Shown here piece after piece: positions 17,201 to 26,499 of a DNA stretch of 64,000 nucleotides; positions within the stretch are counted from its first letter, which is position 1; every line of letters begins with the position of its first letter. Under the pieces are notes generated by a model. That model was not told the DNA's origin. It was given only the letters and a program-made list of their open reading frames with translations, and searched no databases. The position numbers and the translations under genes were made by a program. Origin of the DNA: SP197 sp965242595 (GTDB taxonomy: Bacteria; Pseudomonadota; Alphaproteobacteria; SP197); the NCBI GenBank assembly GCA_965242595.1, contig OZ251464.1:1674001-1738000 (forward strand), in the 5' to 3' direction.

Positions 17201-18500
17201 GGGAGAGTTCCGGGCTGTTGCCGGCCACATGGCCGGGCTGAAGCGAAAGGTTGGTACCCAGCCGCAGCTCGCCATCGCCGGCAGGGCGATGCCACGCCGC
17301 GCCCACATCCAGCTGATGGCCCGACGGCCGCACCGACGCATCCACAACCTGGCGCAGGATGGCGCCGCTGCGATCCCGCCCGGTGGGGATGGAAAGCCGC
17401 AGCCGCCCACGCTCGACCCGCAGCGGGCGTGACAGCGAAAGACGCACCAAGCCACCATCCGACAGAACCCGTTCCCCGGAAACGCTGAGCGCAGAGGTCG
17501 CAAGCCTGGACACATCGCTGACCAGCCCAGGCCGGGCGCGGGCCGCAACCACGCCCAGCTCGGCAGAAGCGGATAGACGCCAGCCCGCCAGGCCGGCACG
17601 AATATCGGCCCCGGCAAAGGCCGTGTCCGCAGCCAGAGCGCCGAACGCGCCGGCAGCATCCGCCCCCACCGCGCCGTCGAACTCGCGGATCAGCCCCAGA
17701 CGCGCCCCGAACCGCCCCGCCTGCGGCCGCCACGCCAGCAGCGCGCCCGCCACCCGCTCCGCCTCCCATTCCTCGCCACCCAGACGGCGCGAGGACGCGA
17801 AGGCCGAAACCTGCCATTCCTCGCCACCCGTCACCGCAACACCGCCAGAAGACAGCGGCGCCAGACCCATATGGCCCCAATCGCCAGACGCCCCGGACGT
17901 CTGTGCGCGGTTCACCGCCAGGCGCAGGCGGGTGGCGGCAAACGGCATCTCCACTGCCCCGCCACCGGGCCACATCTGGACGCTGCCGCCAGCCCAGCCA
18001 TAACGCTTGCCCGCCGGCGCCATCAGCTGCCCCAGCCGTTCCGCCAGCCCCGGGCGCGCCGCCGGGGCCGCAAAGCCGCCCAGATCGACCCAGAACGGCG
18101 CATCCAGTTCGTCGAACAACGCCAGCTCGCGCCCGCGCATGGCGGCGGCAAGGCCGTCGCCGAAGGCCGCCCCGCCGCGCAGCACGCTGGTGGAAGCCGG
18201 CACACGGGCGCCGGCGACCGTCTCCCCCAGCACCACCGACACCGAACCCACCGGGCGCGTCGCCGCATCCAGATCCATCACCCCGTGCCCGACTTCGGAC
18301 GACAGCTCGCAATCGGAAGGGTCATTGTCCAGGTCGAGATATTCGGGACATCGCCCATCGGGGAAATCCGACGCCTTGTCGGGCTGGTTGAGCGGGTTGA
18401 CCGTGCCCAGCGGGTCGAGTCTGGCGGTCTCCAACAGGCGGGCCAGAACCTGGTGGTTGCCCAGCTGGCCGCGGAAATACTGCTTCACCAGCGCCAGGCC
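17172..18500 (-). repeat. Translocator block, near-identical to 13651-14960
   Basis: Partner of the block in autotransporter 1. Autotransporter 2 has a short extra segment (about residues LDPLGTVNPLNQPDK, near 18380-18425) that is absent from autotransporter 1, so the match is collinear with one indel. Confidence 0.85.
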
Positions 18501-19829
18501 GGCCGCAACCAGGGGGGCCGAAAAGGACGTGCCTTGGTCCTGTCCATAGTTCCGATTGATTGTATCCGGATTCTCGTCCGTCCGAGCGGAAGAGGCGACT
18601 CGTATGGCGTAGCCGGGAGCGGCGATGCACCATTTGGCGACGATGCCGCAACGGTTGGAAAAATCGGTGATCGGGCCATCGTCGCTGGTCGCTACCACCG
18701 TCACCCAATGGCCGCGCAGCTCCCTGATATAGGCCGGAAGACCGCCGATGACGGTGGGCGAAGTGGCGTCGAGCGCGTCTATGACGATGGTCTCGCCCTC
18801 GTCGTTCACCACCTCGTCTGTAAGGTCGCAGTTGGGTGTGCCTCTTGCGCATGGGGCAAGGCGGTCGTTCCCGGCCGCGCGCACCAGAAGGGCCCTCTCG
18901 CCCGCGTCCCTGTCGGCTTGCGCCGCCACCCGGATGAATTCGGGCAGAGCGGCGCGCAACCGGGCCTCGGTCCAGTGCTCGCTCAACCCCGCAAAGCCGA
19001 AGCTCATATTCACGATGTCGATGCCGGCAGGATCGGCCAGAACCGCCCTTAGATAACCGACCTCGAACGCTTCTTCCATGCGCAACTCTGCGTCCTCGAT
19101 GGGGTCGTAATCCCCAGCTGGGACGAAATCGAAGCGAACCGGGAACACCTTCACCGTGGCCCCCCAAGCGGCGCCGTGAAAGTTGCTTGCGGGAAGGACA
19201 CCTTCAAGGGTGGGAACCGTATTGCCGCGCTGCGCGAGGATAACGCTGGTTACCGCCGTGCCGTGATATGGGTCGGTATCGACATCAAACCCCTCGACCT
19301 CCCCGCCGCAGCAGGCCAGAACGGGGTTTGCGCTCAGCAAAGCGCCTCCGAACTCCCCGCCTTTGAACTCCCAGTGCTCCTGGTCGATGCCGCTATCGAC
19401 GACGGCGATGGTGACGCCCGCGCCCGGCTTGAAGTCTGCCCCATCCCGCTCCTGGATGCGGGCATAGGCACAGGCCGCCCCCACGCTGCGCAAATTGCCA
19501 TGACCGAATTGCGCCTGGGTGTCCGGATGGAAGTATTCGGAACGACTCTCGAAGGCGGCGGCGCCTGAATGGCACGGAGGGGGGGGAGCCGGCGAGGGAG
19601 GTAGCGAGGGCGCGCCCATACCCGGAGGCATCGGTTCGGGCGCTGGCGGCGGGGCGGGCGGTGGCATCTCATCGGGCAGCCGCCCCCCATCCGGCGGCGG
19701 TGGCGTGCCATCCCCCCCGCCTCCCCCACAGGCGGAAAGCGCGACGGCAACGGCAAGCAACACCGCCAGCGCGCCCAGACGGCCAGCCGCGCCACGGCAC
19801 CGGACAAGAGGGAGCACGCTGCACAACAC
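17172..19829 (-). CDS. Lipidated S8 (subtilisin) autotransporter 2
   Basis: 885 residues from a GTG at 19829; the frame is open to 20075, but that extension has no signal sequence and would overlap the divergent coiled-coil gene. The upstream bases (ttgcggaagg) resemble those of autotransporter 1. Lipobox LSACGG, shorter proline linker, then the subtilase triad: Asp in AVVDSGIDQEHWEF, His in YHGTAVTSV, Ser in QGTSFSAPL. The passenger is only moderately similar to that of autotransporter 1 and has an insertion with ACCGGEVEGFDVD. The barrel is nearly identical. First gene of the probable AT2-HEPN-AT1 transcription unit. Confidence 0.85.
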   Translation of the reverse strand: MLCSVLPLVRCRGAAGRLGALAVLLAVAVALSACGGGGGDGTPPPPDGGRLPDEMPPPAPPPAPEPMPPGMGAPSLPPSPAPPPPCHSGAAAFESRSEYFHPDTQAQFGHGNLRSVGAACAYARIQERDGADFKPGAGVTIAVVDSGIDQEHWEFKGGEFGGALLSANPVLACCGGEVEGFDVDTDPYHGTAVTSVILAQRGNTVPTLEGVLPASNFHGAAWGATVKVFPVRFDFVPAGDYDPIEDAELRMEEAFEVGYLRAVLADPAGIDIVNMSFGFAGLSEHWTEARLRAALPEFIRVAAQADRDAGERALLVRAAGNDRLAPCARGTPNCDLTDEVVNDEGETIVIDALDATSPTVIGGLPAYIRELRGHWVTVVATSDDGPITDFSNRCGIVAKWCIAAPGYAIRVASSARTDENPDTINRNYGQDQGTSFSAPLVAAGLALVKQYFRGQLGNHQVLARLLETARLDPLGTVNPLNQPDKASDFPDGRCPEYLDLDNDPSDCELSSEVGHGVMDLDAATRPVGSVSVVLGETVAGARVPASTSVLRGGAAFGDGLAAAMRGRELALFDELDAPFWVDLGGFAAPAARPGLAERLGQLMAPAGKRYGWAGGSVQMWPGGGAVEMPFAATRLRLAVNRAQTSGASGDWGHMGLAPLSSGGVAVTGGEEWQVSAFASSRRLGGEEWEAERVAGALLAWRPQAGRFGARLGLIREFDGAVGADAAGAFGALAADTAFAGADIRAGLAGWRLSASAELGVVAARARPGLVSDVSRLATSALSVSGERVLSDGGLVRLSLSRPLRVERGRLRLSIPTGRDRSGAILRQVVDASVRPSGHQLDVGAAWHRPAGDGELRLGTNLSLQPGHVAGNSPELSLLAGWRMPF
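19579..19586. repeat. G8 tract (C8 on the coding strand) in autotransporter 2
   Basis: Eight G on the plus strand at the equivalent place of autotransporter 2: just before the codons for the Cys-His that opens the passenger. It is shorter than the tract in autotransporter 1, so slippage would be less frequent, but its position is conserved while the surrounding linker is not. Confidence 0.6.
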
Positions 19830-20000
19830 CGGACCCGTCCCTTCCGCAATCCGTGCCGGCGAAGCATGGCCACGGCCGGCGGCGGCGTCAATGCCGCTTC
19901 TGTGACGATGGCCCACGGCTATCGCCCATATCGTGAATTGGGGCCGTGAATCGGGATAAATTCCTTGATTGCACCAGTGGCGCCCGGCAGGATGGCCGCC

Positions 20001-20222
20001 ATGACCATCGACACCCTCGCCCATGCCCGCCGCCTGGAAGCGGCCGGTGTCCCATCGGAGCAAGCCGAGGCCCACGCCGAGGCGGCGCGCGATGCGGTGA
20101 CGGAAAACGCAGCGACCAAGGCGGACCTGAGGGCCGTTGTGGCCGAACTGAAGGCAGAATTGACCTGGCGCATGGTGCTGCTGGGTGGAGTCGTGGTCGC
20201 GGCCATAAAGCTTATCCCCTGA
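20001..20222 (+). CDS. Small coiled-coil membrane-tail protein (DUF1640/CCDC90-like)
   Basis: 73 residues. The start is set at ATG 20001 because MTIDTLAHARRLEAAG is the typical N-terminus of this short family (two in-frame upstream ATGs exist at 19965 and 19992). A helical stretch with ATKADLRAVVAELKAEL is followed by a C-terminal hydrophobic helix (MVLLGGVVVAAIKLI). The function of the bacterial members is unknown. Divergent from autotransporter 2 and 87 bp ahead of the restriction-modification gene. Confidence 0.65.
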   Translation: MTIDTLAHARRLEAAGVPSEQAEAHAEAARDAVTENAATKADLRAVVAELKAELTWRMVLLGGVVVAAIKLIP

Positions 20223-20309
20223 ACCTCGCCAGGCTGAACGCCGCCAAAGCCGCTTTGGCGGCCCGCCCGCGCCGGTGTATATCGGCCTCCCCTCCCCAGC
20301 GCGGCGCCC

Positions 20310-23300
20310 ATGGAAAATCTTTCCCGCGGCAGCCTGTTCGCCGACGACGTGCTATCCGAGACCGTCACGGCGTCGGACGAATGGCAAGCCTTCGACGAAG
20401 CCGCCCTCGACGCCCTTGAAAGCGATCTCGCCGCCATCCTGGCGCGCTTTCCCACCGTCGCCACGCCCAACGAAAGCCAGACCGAGGACGACCTCATCTG
20501 GCCGATCCTGAAACGCCTGGGATGGGCGCACAGCCTGCGCCAGCAGAACCTCAGCGCCGCCGGGCGCGACGACGTGCCCGACGGCCTGCTGTTCGCCGAC
20601 GAAGCGGCGAAGAACCACGCCAACGGCCTGCGCGAGGAATGGCGCCGCTATCGCCTGGGCATGGCGTTGGTGGAATCCAAACGCTGGCGCCGCCCCCTCG
20701 ACCGTCGTTCCGACCGCCACGGCGAGGAAACCCCGCCCTCGACCCAGATGCTGCGCTACCTGCGCCGGGCCGACGACATGACCGAAGGCCACCTGCGCTG
20801 GGGCATCCTTACCAACGGCGCCTGTTGGCGCCTCTACTGGCAGGGCGCGCGCTCCGTCTCCGAGCAATTCTTCGAACTCGATCTGACGGCCCTGCTGGGC
20901 CTGCCCGGCCAGGACGGCGACCTGCTCGCCCCACCGCCCGAAACCCGCCGCCACTGGCTGAAGCTGTTCGCGCTGGTCTTCCGCCGCCAGGCCTTTCTGC
21001 CCGGTGCCGACGGGGCCAGCTTCCACCGCCGCGCCATCGATCAGGGACGCTTCCACGAAGAGCGCGTCGCCGGCGATCTCGCCACCAAGGTCTTCGAACA
21101 GGTCTTTCCGCTCCTGGCCCGCGCCATCGCCGCCGCCGCCCCCGCCGCGCCGCTGGCCCAGCTGCGCGATGCGGCGCTGTTCTTCCTCTACCGCCTGCTG
21201 TTCATCCTCTACGCCGAGGATCGCGGCCTGCTTCCGGTCCACGACCGGCGCTATGCCGACTACGCCCTGCGCGAGAAAGTGCGCCGCGACATCGCCCGGC
21301 GCATGGACGCCAACGACACCTTCTCCGCCACCGCCGCCCGCTACTGGTCGGCCATCGACGATCTCTGCCGGGTCATCGACGCCGGCGACCCTTCCATCGG
21401 CCTGCCGCCCTACGATGGCGGCCTGTTCGATCGCGCCCGCGCGCCGCTGCTGAACGAGATCCGCCTGGACGATAAGGTCGTGGCCGCCGTCGTCGATGCC
21501 CTGTCCTTCCGCGACACCCCCGCCGGCCGCCGCTACATCAACTATCGCGATCTCGGCGTCCGCCAGTTGGGCTCCATCTACGAACGCCTGCTGGAACAGA
21601 CGCTGGTTCCCGAAGACGGCGCCCTCGCCATCCGCCCCGACCCCTTCGCCCGCAAGACCTCCGGCAGCTACTACACGCCCGACGAGCTGGTCCGCCTCAT
21701 CCTCGATGAAACCCTGGGCCCCCTGGCCGAACGCGCCCTGGCCGCCTTTCGCCAGCGCGCCCATGACCTGGCCGGGCGCGACGCCTCCCAGCGCCTCGCC
21801 CGGCTGGCGAAGATCGACCCCGCCGAACGGCTGCTGGAGCTGAAGGTCTGCGATCCCGCCATGGGGTCCGGCCATTTCCTGGTCGATGCGGTGGATTGGC
21901 TGGCCGATCGCGCCATCGCCGCCATGGCCGAGGCCCAGGCCATCGCCGGCCCAGGCTGGCGCTCGCCCCTGGCCGGGCGCATCGCCGCCGTCCGCGCCAC
22001 CATCCTCGCCCATGCCGAGGCCCAGGGCTGGGCGCTGGATGCCACCCGCCTGGACGACCGCCACATCGTCCGCCGCATGGTGCTGAAGCGTTGCGTCTAT
22101 GGCGTCGATAAAAACCCCATGGCGGTAGAGCTGGCCAAGGTCTCCCTCTGGCTCCACAGCTTCACCGTCGGCGCGCCGCTCTCCTTCCTGGACCACCACC
22201 TGCGCTGCGGCGACAGCCTGTTCGGCGCATGGGTGCGGGGCGGCATGGACGAGGCGGCGCGCCATGGCACGCCGTTGCTGCTGCACGCATCGATCTCCCA
22301 GGCCGCCAGCGCCGAGCGAGGCATGGCCGCCATCGAGGACGCGACCGACGCCGAAATCGCCGAAGCCCACCGCTCGGCCGCCACCTTCGCCGAGGTGGAG
22401 GAAATGACCGCGCCGCTGGACCGCATTCTCACCCTCATCTGCGCCTTCGACCGCCTGGACGCCGCCGGCACCCCGGACGGGCGGGCGGCGCTGCAAGCCT
22501 TCTTCGCCGGCCAGCTGGGCGATCCCGTCGCCATCGCCACCGGCAAGGAAGCGGTGCGCCAGCAACGCGCCGAAGGCCGCCGCTTCGCCGCCCTGCTGGC
22601 CCGCGCCCGCGACCTGGCCGCGCAAGAGCGTTTTCTCAATTGGCAGGCGGCCTTCCCCGGCGTCTGGACCGCCTGGGAAAGCGCCCACCCCCAGGGCGGC
22701 TTCGACGCCGTGATCGGCAACCCGCCCTGGGACCGGGTGAAGCTGCAACAGGTGGAATGGTTCGCCGCCCGCCACCCCGCCATCGCCCATGCCCAGCGCG
22801 CCGCCGACCGCCGGCGCATGATCGCTGCCCTGGAACGGGCGAACGACCCGCTGCACCGCGATTACCTGGCCGCCAGCCGCCGCGCGGCCGACGCCGCTCG
22901 CATGGCCCGGGCCGGCGGCGATTACCCCCTGCTTTCGGCTGGCGACATCAACCTCTATTCCCTGTTCGTCGAACGCGCCCTGGCCCTGGTGAAGCCCGAA
23001 GGCCTTATCGGCCTGCTGGTGCCTTCGGGCATCGCCTCCGACAAAACCGCCGCCCGCTTCTTCCAGGGTGTGGCAACCGCAGGCAGGCTGCGCGCCCTTT
23101 ACGATTTCGAGAACGGTCGCCGCGGAACGAAGCAAGCGCCTTACTTCCCCGACGTTCACAGAAGCTTCAAATTCTCTATCTTCGTCGCCGGCCCGCAGGC
23201 GGCAGAAGGCCCGGCCCAATGCGCCTTCTACCTCCAAAGCGCCTCCGAACTCGCAGACCCCGAACGCCGCTTCCCGCTGACGGCAGCCGATTTCGCCCAC

Positions 23301-24377
23301 GTCAACCCTAACACCGGCACCGCCCCCATCTTCCGCAGCCGCCGCGACGCCAAGCTGACCACCGCCATCTACGGCCGCCTGCCGGTGCTGGTGAACCGTT
23401 CCCGCGGTGAAGAGGTGAAGGCGTGGCCGGTGCGACATACCACCATGTTCCACACGGCAAACGATTCCGGCCTTTTCCGCACCCGCGCGGAATTGGAGGA
23501 GAAGGAAGGCGCCTGGCCCATCGCCAACAACCGCTTCGCCAGCCCCTCCGGGGAATGGCTGCCGCTCTACGCAGGCAAGATGGTCCAGGCCTTCGACCAC
23601 CGCGCCGCAGATGTCGTCGTGAAAGAAGAAAACTTGTTCCGGCCCGCCCAACCTGTGCCAGCCAGCCTGGAACAGCATCGCGATCCCAACTGGCTTCCCA
23701 CACCGCAATTCTGGGTTCTGGCTTCGGAATGTAAATGGACTATGGAAGCAGGCTGGGTGTTGGGATTCAAAAGGATAACAGCATCTACAAATGCCCGAAC
23801 ATGCATTGCATCCCTGTTGCCTGCGGCCGGCTTCAACGATCTTCTGCCCGTATTCAAACCGGATTCGTCGAGTCGTGAAGAATATCTACTGGCCGCCAAT
23901 TTCAATTCCACCGTTTTCGACTATGTCGCGCGCCAGAAAGTGCAAGCCAGTCATCTGAACCTCTTCATCCTCGAACAGCTCCCCGTAATCCCACCCGAAC
24001 GCTTCCACACCACCCGCTTCGGGCCGAAGACGGCAGCCGAGATCGTCCGCGAAGCGGTGCTGGAACTCACCTACACCGCCCACGACATGGCCCCCTTCGC
24101 CCGCGACCTCGGCCACATCGACGAAACCGGCGCCACCCTGCCCCCCTTCCCCTGGAACGAAGACCGCCGCCTCCACCTGCGCGCCAAACTCGACGCCCTC
24201 TTCTTCCACCTCTACGGCATCACCAACCGCAACGACATCCGCCACATCTACTCCACCTTCCCCATAATCGAACGCCAGGAAACCAAAACCCACACCCACT
24301 ACCGCACCCCCACCCTCTCCCTGGCCTGGCTCAACGCCCTCGCAGCAGGAGAACCGGACGCAGAGATCGAAGGATGA
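20310..24377 (+). CDS. Type IIG (Eco57I-like) restriction-modification enzyme
   Basis: 1355 residues, one polypeptide for cutting and methylation. The N-terminal part has a PD-(D/E)XK-like site with ALVESKRW near residue 120. The methyltransferase core has motif I DPAMGSGHFLVDAV at about 515 and motif IV NPPWDRVKLQQ at about 804, so it is an adenine-specific (N6) enzyme. The C-terminal third contains the target-recognition region, with LEQLPVIPPERF near residue 1220. The last third is less GC-rich near 23.7-24.0 kb. A relic of a second, related gene end lies at 26500-26600. The product restricts incoming DNA and protects the host chromosome. Confidence 0.9.
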   Translation: MENLSRGSLFADDVLSETVTASDEWQAFDEAALDALESDLAAILARFPTVATPNESQTEDDLIWPILKRLGWAHSLRQQNLSAAGRDDVPDGLLFADEAAKNHANGLREEWRRYRLGMALVESKRWRRPLDRRSDRHGEETPPSTQMLRYLRRADDMTEGHLRWGILTNGACWRLYWQGARSVSEQFFELDLTALLGLPGQDGDLLAPPPETRRHWLKLFALVFRRQAFLPGADGASFHRRAIDQGRFHEERVAGDLATKVFEQVFPLLARAIAAAAPAAPLAQLRDAALFFLYRLLFILYAEDRGLLPVHDRRYADYALREKVRRDIARRMDANDTFSATAARYWSAIDDLCRVIDAGDPSIGLPPYDGGLFDRARAPLLNEIRLDDKVVAAVVDALSFRDTPAGRRYINYRDLGVRQLGSIYERLLEQTLVPEDGALAIRPDPFARKTSGSYYTPDELVRLILDETLGPLAERALAAFRQRAHDLAGRDASQRLARLAKIDPAERLLELKVCDPAMGSGHFLVDAVDWLADRAIAAMAEAQAIAGPGWRSPLAGRIAAVRATILAHAEAQGWALDATRLDDRHIVRRMVLKRCVYGVDKNPMAVELAKVSLWLHSFTVGAPLSFLDHHLRCGDSLFGAWVRGGMDEAARHGTPLLLHASISQAASAERGMAAIEDATDAEIAEAHRSAATFAEVEEMTAPLDRILTLICAFDRLDAAGTPDGRAALQAFFAGQLGDPVAIATGKEAVRQQRAEGRRFAALLARARDLAAQERFLNWQAAFPGVWTAWESAHPQGGFDAVIGNPPWDRVKLQQVEWFAARHPAIAHAQRAADRRRMIAALERANDPLHRDYLAASRRAADAARMARAGGDYPLLSAGDINLYSLFVERALALVKPEGLIGLLVPSGIASDKTAARFFQGVATAGRLRALYDFENGRRGTKQAPYFPDVHRSFKFSIFVAGPQAAEGPAQCAFYLQSASELADPERRFPLTAADFAHVNPNTGTAPIFRSRRDAKLTTAIYGRLPVLVNRSRGEEVKAWPVRHTTMFHTANDSGLFRTRAELEEKEGAWPIANNRFASPSGEWLPLYAGKMVQAFDHRAADVVVKEENLFRPAQPVPASLEQHRDPNWLPTPQFWVLASECKWTMEAGWVLGFKRITASTNARTCIASLLPAAGFNDLLPVFKPDSSSREEYLLAANFNSTVFDYVARQKVQASHLNLFILEQLPVIPPERFHTTRFGPKTAAEIVREAVLELTYTAHDMAPFARDLGHIDETGATLPPFPWNEDRRLHLRAKLDALFFHLYGITNRNDIRHIYSTFPIIERQETKTHTHYRTPTLSLAWLNALAAGEPDAEIEG

Positions 24378-24406
24378 AAATATCCTAACAGCAAATCTTC
24401 TCAAAT

Positions 24407-25537
24407 TCAGAGTAGCAAACCCGAGTACGAGGAAGCGAAGAATCGAAGGACCAGAGAATCGTTAGCATAAGTCCCTGCCCTCCTCCCAGGTAGAGGATTG
24501 ACTGCTTCAATTTTATCACTTGTTTCAAGTGATCGTAGAATTCTCTTGTAATGAGTTTCTCGAAATGATGTCTCGGTCAGCACAAATTCCTCAATTTCTC
24601 TGACCGTCGCCTCCTTACCGTCGAAATAATCGAGTATTTGCTTACACAGAACATCGTAACGCGGCTCTTTCCCAAATAATATCAGCTGATCGGGATCGGT
24701 AGCATCCGAGAAATGAAATTCCCCTGTCTCATCGACTTTCCACATTGCTTCTTTCATTTTCCTAAGGCCGACAATACTATTTGTCGCATAAAAAAGATAA
24801 TAATCGATCGTATTCTTCTTGTTTCGCATCTGGAACGAGCGCACATGCTGGGCACCTGCTTTATTGCGAAGTTGTTGCAAATAGAGATCGTGGAGGAATT
24901 GATTATGCTTGCGATGGTCGGAAATTTCCCTAATCTCTTGCCAATCTCTTGTACCAAAAAAGGAGTTGAAGTTTTCTTTTTGGTCAGGATGTTCGATAAA
25001 ACGGTTTATTTCTTCGTACATGAACGTAATGAAAACTTCACAATTCTGATACCCAAGAATCTTCTGAACAATGGAAAACGGCATACCCGCCCATCCAAAC
25101 GGATCCATAAAAGCAAAAATAGGTGGTGGTTGCTTTCCTTCATTGTCGTATGAATCGAGTAGTTTCAGGATCGCTGTTTCGTACGTTTCACCACCTGCTA
25201 CTTGCACTTGAAAATTACTTGGCATGTCCATGTTACCAAGAATTTTCTCAAGTGTCTGCGTCCTTTCACGATTCTTTTCGATAAACAGAAACCGTATGGT
25301 CGCTCTGATTCGGGTGCGAGCATTCAACTCGAGAGCTACACGAAGTGCTATCAGGGGAGAGCCATCTTCGCCTTGCGAATAGTGGCCCGGCCCCGCGAAA
25401 CCATCGACATACATGACTTCGGGAAAGCCCCCCGCGACCAGAATTCGCGTCCAGGCTTGAAGGTAGCGCCTCAATATCGCGTGCTTCGCCTGCGTGTGGG
25501 GTTCGATATCCCAAACCGTGGTTTTCGGCGCGGCCAT
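24407..25537 (-). CDS. tcmP: Three-Cys-motif partner protein (TcmP)
   Basis: 376 residues. MAAPKTTVWDIEPHTQAKH at the start and YVDGFAGPGHYSQGEDGSP near residue 43 are the hallmark of TcmP, followed by FLFIEKNRER and FAFMDPFGWAG, which look like a methyltransferase-type Rossmann core. The C-terminal 80 residues resemble a winged helix. TcmP genes are named for their fixed pairing with a three-Cys protein, and that partner lies 32 bp upstream here. The biochemical role is not established. The gene is distinctly AT-rich compared with its partner, a sign of separate origin or transfer. It is convergent with the restriction enzyme, 29 bp apart. Confidence 0.85.
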   Translation of the reverse strand: MAAPKTTVWDIEPHTQAKHAILRRYLQAWTRILVAGGFPEVMYVDGFAGPGHYSQGEDGSPLIALRVALELNARTRIRATIRFLFIEKNRERTQTLEKILGNMDMPSNFQVQVAGGETYETAILKLLDSYDNEGKQPPPIFAFMDPFGWAGMPFSIVQKILGYQNCEVFITFMYEEINRFIEHPDQKENFNSFFGTRDWQEIREISDHRKHNQFLHDLYLQQLRNKAGAQHVRSFQMRNKKNTIDYYLFYATNSIVGLRKMKEAMWKVDETGEFHFSDATDPDQLILFGKEPRYDVLCKQILDYFDGKEATVREIEEFVLTETSFRETHYKRILRSLETSDKIEAVNPLPGRRAGTYANDSLVLRFFASSYSGLLL

Positions 25538-25569
25538 CCGAAACGCTCCGTTGTCCCGCTCGCCTTGTC

Positions 25570-26316
25570 CTACGCCGCGGCCACCGCAGCATTGGGCACG
25601 GCGGGCCGCTGGCTCCATTCCCGCCCGTCCAGCAACCGCCCACCGGCCTTCGGCGTGCGCCCGCCCCACTGCTTGAAGAAGAACGGCACGCCAGCCGCCT
25701 GGCATTTGCCTTTGATCTCCAGCGCCCACGCCTTCTCCATGACGCGCGCGCCCGGGCCGCTTTCGCCGCCCACGATCACCCATTGCAGGCCCTCGACATC
25801 GAGACGGGGGAGCGGCCCCAGCAAGGGTTCCAGCGACAGGAAGCGCACGCGCGCCGCCGTCTCCTTGAGATGCCGCGCCCGCGAGAGCTTGGTTTCGTCC
25901 TCGATGGAAACGCCCACCCAGATATGGCCGGGCGCCGGACGCTGGCGATAGCGGGCATTGACGTAGGTTCTCATGCGCGAGGAGCGTTTCGTGAGGATCT
26001 GAAAGATATGCCGTTCGGCCCGCTCCATGGTGTCGAAGACGGAATCGACGAAGGAGCGCGGCACGCCCTTGTGGAACAGATCGCCCATGGAGTTGACGAA
26101 GATCATGCGCGGCCTCTTCCAGGCCAGCGGCTGCTGCAACCGCTCCGGCCGCAGCTGGAGGTCGAAGCCGCGCTCGAAGGGATGGCCAGCCACGCCCCGG
26201 AATCGTTCCGCAAACCGCTCCGCATAACAATGATCGCAGCCGGCGCCGACCTTGGTGCAGCCGGTGACCGGGTTCCAGGTGGCGTCCGTCCACTCTATCG
26301 CAGTCGCATCCGACAT
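25570..26316 (-). CDS. DUF5131 (phage Gp37/Gp68-like) three-Cys protein
   Basis: 248 residues from ATG 26316, preceded by GGAG; a GTG two codons upstream is also possible. The N-terminus IEWTDATWNPVTGCTKVGAG continues into CDHCY, giving the three cysteines C-x6-C-x2-C of a radical-SAM-like cluster site. PRMIFVNSMGDLFHKGVP, WVGVSIEDE and VIVGGESGPGARVM are further family hallmarks. Members occur in phages and in defence-rich regions; the reaction is unknown. Forms an operon with tcmP. Confidence 0.85.
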   Translation of the reverse strand: MSDATAIEWTDATWNPVTGCTKVGAGCDHCYAERFAERFRGVAGHPFERGFDLQLRPERLQQPLAWKRPRMIFVNSMGDLFHKGVPRSFVDSVFDTMERAERHIFQILTKRSSRMRTYVNARYRQRPAPGHIWVGVSIEDETKLSRARHLKETAARVRFLSLEPLLGPLPRLDVEGLQWVIVGGESGPGARVMEKAWALEIKGKCQAAGVPFFFKQWGGRTPKAGGRLLDGREWSQRPAVPNAAVAAA

Positions 26317-26376
26317 AAACACTCCGCGAACAGATTAGGAACACTTATACACAGCCCTGCCGCTCCGGTCAACCCC

Positions 26377-26495
26377 TCACCCGGCCCGACCGCGCATCGC
26401 CTCTTCCAGCATCGCCAGCGCCCCATCCTCATGTCCAGCCATGATGCGGATCGACGGCCCAGTGCCGGAAAGCCGCACCACCAGGCGCCCGTCCC
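26377..26495 (-). pseudogene. Relic of a glmM 3' end
   Basis: About 120 bp that align with the last part of the intact glmM gene at 28594-28730. Shared blocks are the TCA stop followed by ccc, the stretch cgcctcttccagca, the segment around ccatgatgcggat, and gccgcaccaccaggcgcccg. It carries one short deletion and many substitutions. There is no catalytic part and no start. Together with the true glmM end it brackets the PIN and ATPase genes, so it marks the far border of that insertion. Confidence 0.85.
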
Positions 26496-26499
26496 GGCG

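Noticed and set aside
19830..20075. N-terminal extension of autotransporter 2 to an upstream ATG
   Set aside because: It would put 82 foreign residues before the signal sequence and overlap a divergent gene; the GTG at 19829 fits the lipoprotein signal and the layout of autotransporter 1.
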